Assembly: GCA_024276605.1 (NCBI GenBank)
Contig: JAJRWX010000039.1
Location: 1 to 64,000 of the forward strand
DNA from: Planctomycetota bacterium
Lineage (GTDB): Bacteria > Planctomycetota > Phycisphaerae > UBA1845
DNA: 64,000 nucleotides
Direction of reading: 5' to 3'
Made by a program: the position numbers and the translations under genes. The notes under the pieces are model-generated. The model made no database searches. It saw only the letters and a program-made list of their open reading frames with translations, and had not been told where the DNA came from. Of the stretch, positions 62,433-64,000 are shown in pieces (the stretch's first letter is position 1; the number at the start of each line of letters is the position of its first letter).

Positions 62433-62612
62433 CTAAAGTGCTTTTCTGGCCAAGATTAAGGTATTGACGCTTTGGTCATTATGGGACGTATGACAGATGG
62501 GTGGACGTCGTTAGTTAGTAGTCGTTGGCGACGATGTACATCATAGGTATCCATGCCTTATAGTCAGGTGTGATTGTGGTCTGACTATAGAAACTTAATG
62601 GAGCCAGGTGTC

Positions 62613-63488
62613 ATGAGAGTCCGTGAACCGGTGGTAGCCGGTCAATTTTACGAATCCGACTCACATCTCTGTCGACAAGCGATGGATGCGTTGGTGACTT
62701 ATACGGATCAGTCAGGCTTGTCAGCCAAAAAGCTGTATGGGGGGCTTGTACCTCATGCCGGTTGGTCCTACAGCGGGTCGGTGGCAGCCGGTGTATTTGC
62801 GACGTTGGCTCAATCATTTGCGCCGGATGTGATTGTCTTGTTCGGAGGTGTACATCGAAGTTCCGTTGATATCGCAGCCATGTTTAGTGATGGCAAATGG
62901 GAGACGCCGCTCGGGCCTGTACCGATGGATGCTCGGCTTGCAGAGCGAATTTTAGGCCAGACGAATCTGGTCGCCGACGATGCTTTTGCTCACGAAAAAG
63001 AACATTCGATCGAAGTTCAAATGCCCTTTATTGCCTCGCTTTTTCCCTACGCGCGTGTGGTGCCGATTATGGTTACGCCAGGACCAAAGGCCGAAGCCGT
63101 GGGTGAAGCGATTGGTCGCACACTAACGGCTTACGACTACAATGCGATGATTGTGGGGACGACCGACTTGACGCACTATGGTCCTAACTATGGTTTTGTT
63201 CCAGAGGGCGTGGGGGGAGAAGGTAATCGTTGGGCCAGGCAAGTAAACGATCGGCGTTTTATTGATCTTGTTCAGGAAATGCGAAGTGATTGTGTTGTTG
63301 ATGAGGCACAAAAGCATAAGAATGCGTGTAGTAGTGGGGCGGTCGCTGCGACCGTGGCCGCGGTAAAGAAGATTGGTGCAACAAGTGCGTTGGTATTATC
63401 TCAAACGAGCAGCGCCGAAGTTGTGGTGTCTGCGGGTGGGGGTGAGCCTTCGGATTCGGTGGGTTATGTCGGAATGGTTTTTGCGTGA
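62613..63488 (+). CDS. Memo-like protein (AmmeMemoRadiSam system B)
   Basis: Memo family signature: YGGLVPHAGWSYSGSVAAGV, IVLFGGVHRSS, EHSIEVQMPFIASLFPYARV, VGTTDLTHYGPNYGF and the C-terminal SSGAVAATVAAVKKIGATSA, ending DSVGYVGMVF. The metal ligands are the two His residues in these motifs (PHAGW and TDLTHYG) and a Cys near ACSSGAV. In some bacteria this family is linked to a radical-SAM/AMMECR1 system, but no partner gene is visible here. Starts at 62574 and 62598 are in frame; 62613 (MRVREPVVAGQFYE) fits the family N-terminus best. Confidence 0.9.
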   Translation: MRVREPVVAGQFYESDSHLCRQAMDALVTYTDQSGLSAKKLYGGLVPHAGWSYSGSVAAGVFATLAQSFAPDVIVLFGGVHRSSVDIAAMFSDGKWETPLGPVPMDARLAERILGQTNLVADDAFAHEKEHSIEVQMPFIASLFPYARVVPIMVTPGPKAEAVGEAIGRTLTAYDYNAMIVGTTDLTHYGPNYGFVPEGVGGEGNRWARQVNDRRFIDLVQEMRSDCVVDEAQKHKNACSSGAVAATVAAVKKIGATSALVLSQTSSAEVVVSAGGGEPSDSVGYVGMVFA

Positions 63489-63530
63489 CTACGTGCGTGC
63501 TAATGCGCGAATCATGTTAAGAGGTATGTG

Positions 63531-64000
63531 ATGCTAACGGTATTGGTGGCAGATAAAATTGCAGAGGCCGGACTGGCGATACTGGAAGAAACACCAGGCG
63601 TTTCTTATGACGTCAAGCATGGACTTTCTCCAGAAGAACTAGCGGAGTGTATTGGGCGTTATGATGGCATTCTCATCCGATCCGCTGTCAAAATTACGTG
63701 CGATACGTTGGTCACACCTGGTAACTTGATGGCTATCGCGCGGGCGGGTGTTGGTGTGGATAATGTTGATCTTGATGCTGCCACGGCTGCGGGCGTGTTG
63801 GTATTAAATACCCCCGATGCCAATACCACTTCGACGGCGGAACACACCTTTGCGATGATGCTAGCCATGTATCGACGATTGCCGGAAGCGCATGCCCACG
63901 TGCGAAGTGGGAAGTGGGATCGTGCCGGGTATAAAGGTCAGCAGCTTGCCGGTCAGACGCTAGGTATTGTAGGTCTAGGTCGTATTGGTCAGGCGGTGGC
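63531..64000 (+). CDS. serA: D-3-phosphoglycerate dehydrogenase, 5' part only
   Basis: First enzyme of serine synthesis (3-phosphoglycerate to phosphohydroxypyruvate). The start MLTVLVADKIAEAGLAILEE has AAGAGGT 8 nt upstream. ARAGVGVDNVDLDAATAAGV, NTPDANTTSTAEHTFAMMLA and the Rossmann GIVGLGRIGQAVA are present before the right edge cuts the gene. Only about 156 residues are visible. Full-length SerA would have a C-terminal substrate and ACT region beyond the window. Confidence 0.93.
   Translation, partial: MLTVLVADKIAEAGLAILEETPGVSYDVKHGLSPEELAECIGRYDGILIRSAVKITCDTLVTPGNLMAIARAGVGVDNVDLDAATAAGVLVLNTPDANTTSTAEHTFAMMLAMYRRLPEAHAHVRSGKWDRAGYKGQQLAGQTLGIVGLGRIGQAV

Noticed and set aside
1-64000. 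tRNA or rRNA genes
   Set aside because: No TTCGA-containing T-arm with matching acceptor stem, and no rRNA-like stretch, was found by eye.

Overview
The window looks like chromosomal DNA from a Planctomycetota bacterium, probably Phycisphaerae-like. Four things point that way. A secreted protein carries dockerin-like 'GDGDIN..DLDDF' and thrombospondin type-3 repeats plus FG-GAP blades. One protein has an IPTL-CTERM-like tail. There is a long MoxR/DUF58/VWA cluster, and many lipoproteins and short secreted proteins. This placement is inference from gene content; no rRNA or tRNA gene was found.

Layout. 1-15.4 kb: secreted and envelope genes (FG-GAP protein, sialidase-like protein, zinc-ribbon LemA with a TPM protein, lipoprotein, RibBA, an atypical SDR, a bactofilin broken by an in-frame stop, an M14 carboxypeptidase and a PQQ propeller). 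15.45-22.9 kb: a complete type II-C CRISPR-Cas system (tracrRNA, cas9, cas1, cas2 and a 44-repeat array). 23-31.5 kb: Lgt, a polyferredoxin-TPR fusion, a lipoprotein and a TPR/TlpA-like pair. 31.9-42.1 kb: six same-strand genes forming a MoxR-VWA system. 42-50 kb: oxidoreductase, CvpA-like protein, a pseudo-PilB ATPase, a pteridine-reductase-like SDR and a DnaJ operon with two tiny membrane proteins. 50-54 kb: zinc-ribbon protein, lipoproteins and an IS200-type element that splits an acetyltransferase gene. 54-64 kb: EF-G paralogue, RimJ-like acetyltransferase, crotonase, transketolase, DUF1579-like, DUF456, Memo and the start of serA, with GC-rich palindromic repeats in the gaps.

The CRISPR locus is the most informative region. 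Upstream of cas9 the minus strand reads promoter, anti-repeat, hairpins, terminator: a tracrRNA of about 108 nt. It pairs with the repeat over almost its whole length. Its promoter lies on the same ~34 bp as a good promoter for cas9 facing the other way, so one polymerase should exclude the other. tracrRNA complementarity requires crRNAs to be read from the minus strand, towards cas2 and against the cas operon. A perfect 13-bp hairpin with the ribosome-binding site in its loop ends on the first base of the cas1 start codon, which could set adaptation genes apart from cas9. Cas9 (about 1033 aa) keeps all RuvC and HNH catalytic residues, and no csn2 or cas4 is present.

Elsewhere the clearest unusual points are the bactofilin stop codon, the precisely reconstructable IS insertion, a membrane-anchored secretion-type ATPase without a Walker A lysine, and several dispersed intergenic repeat families.
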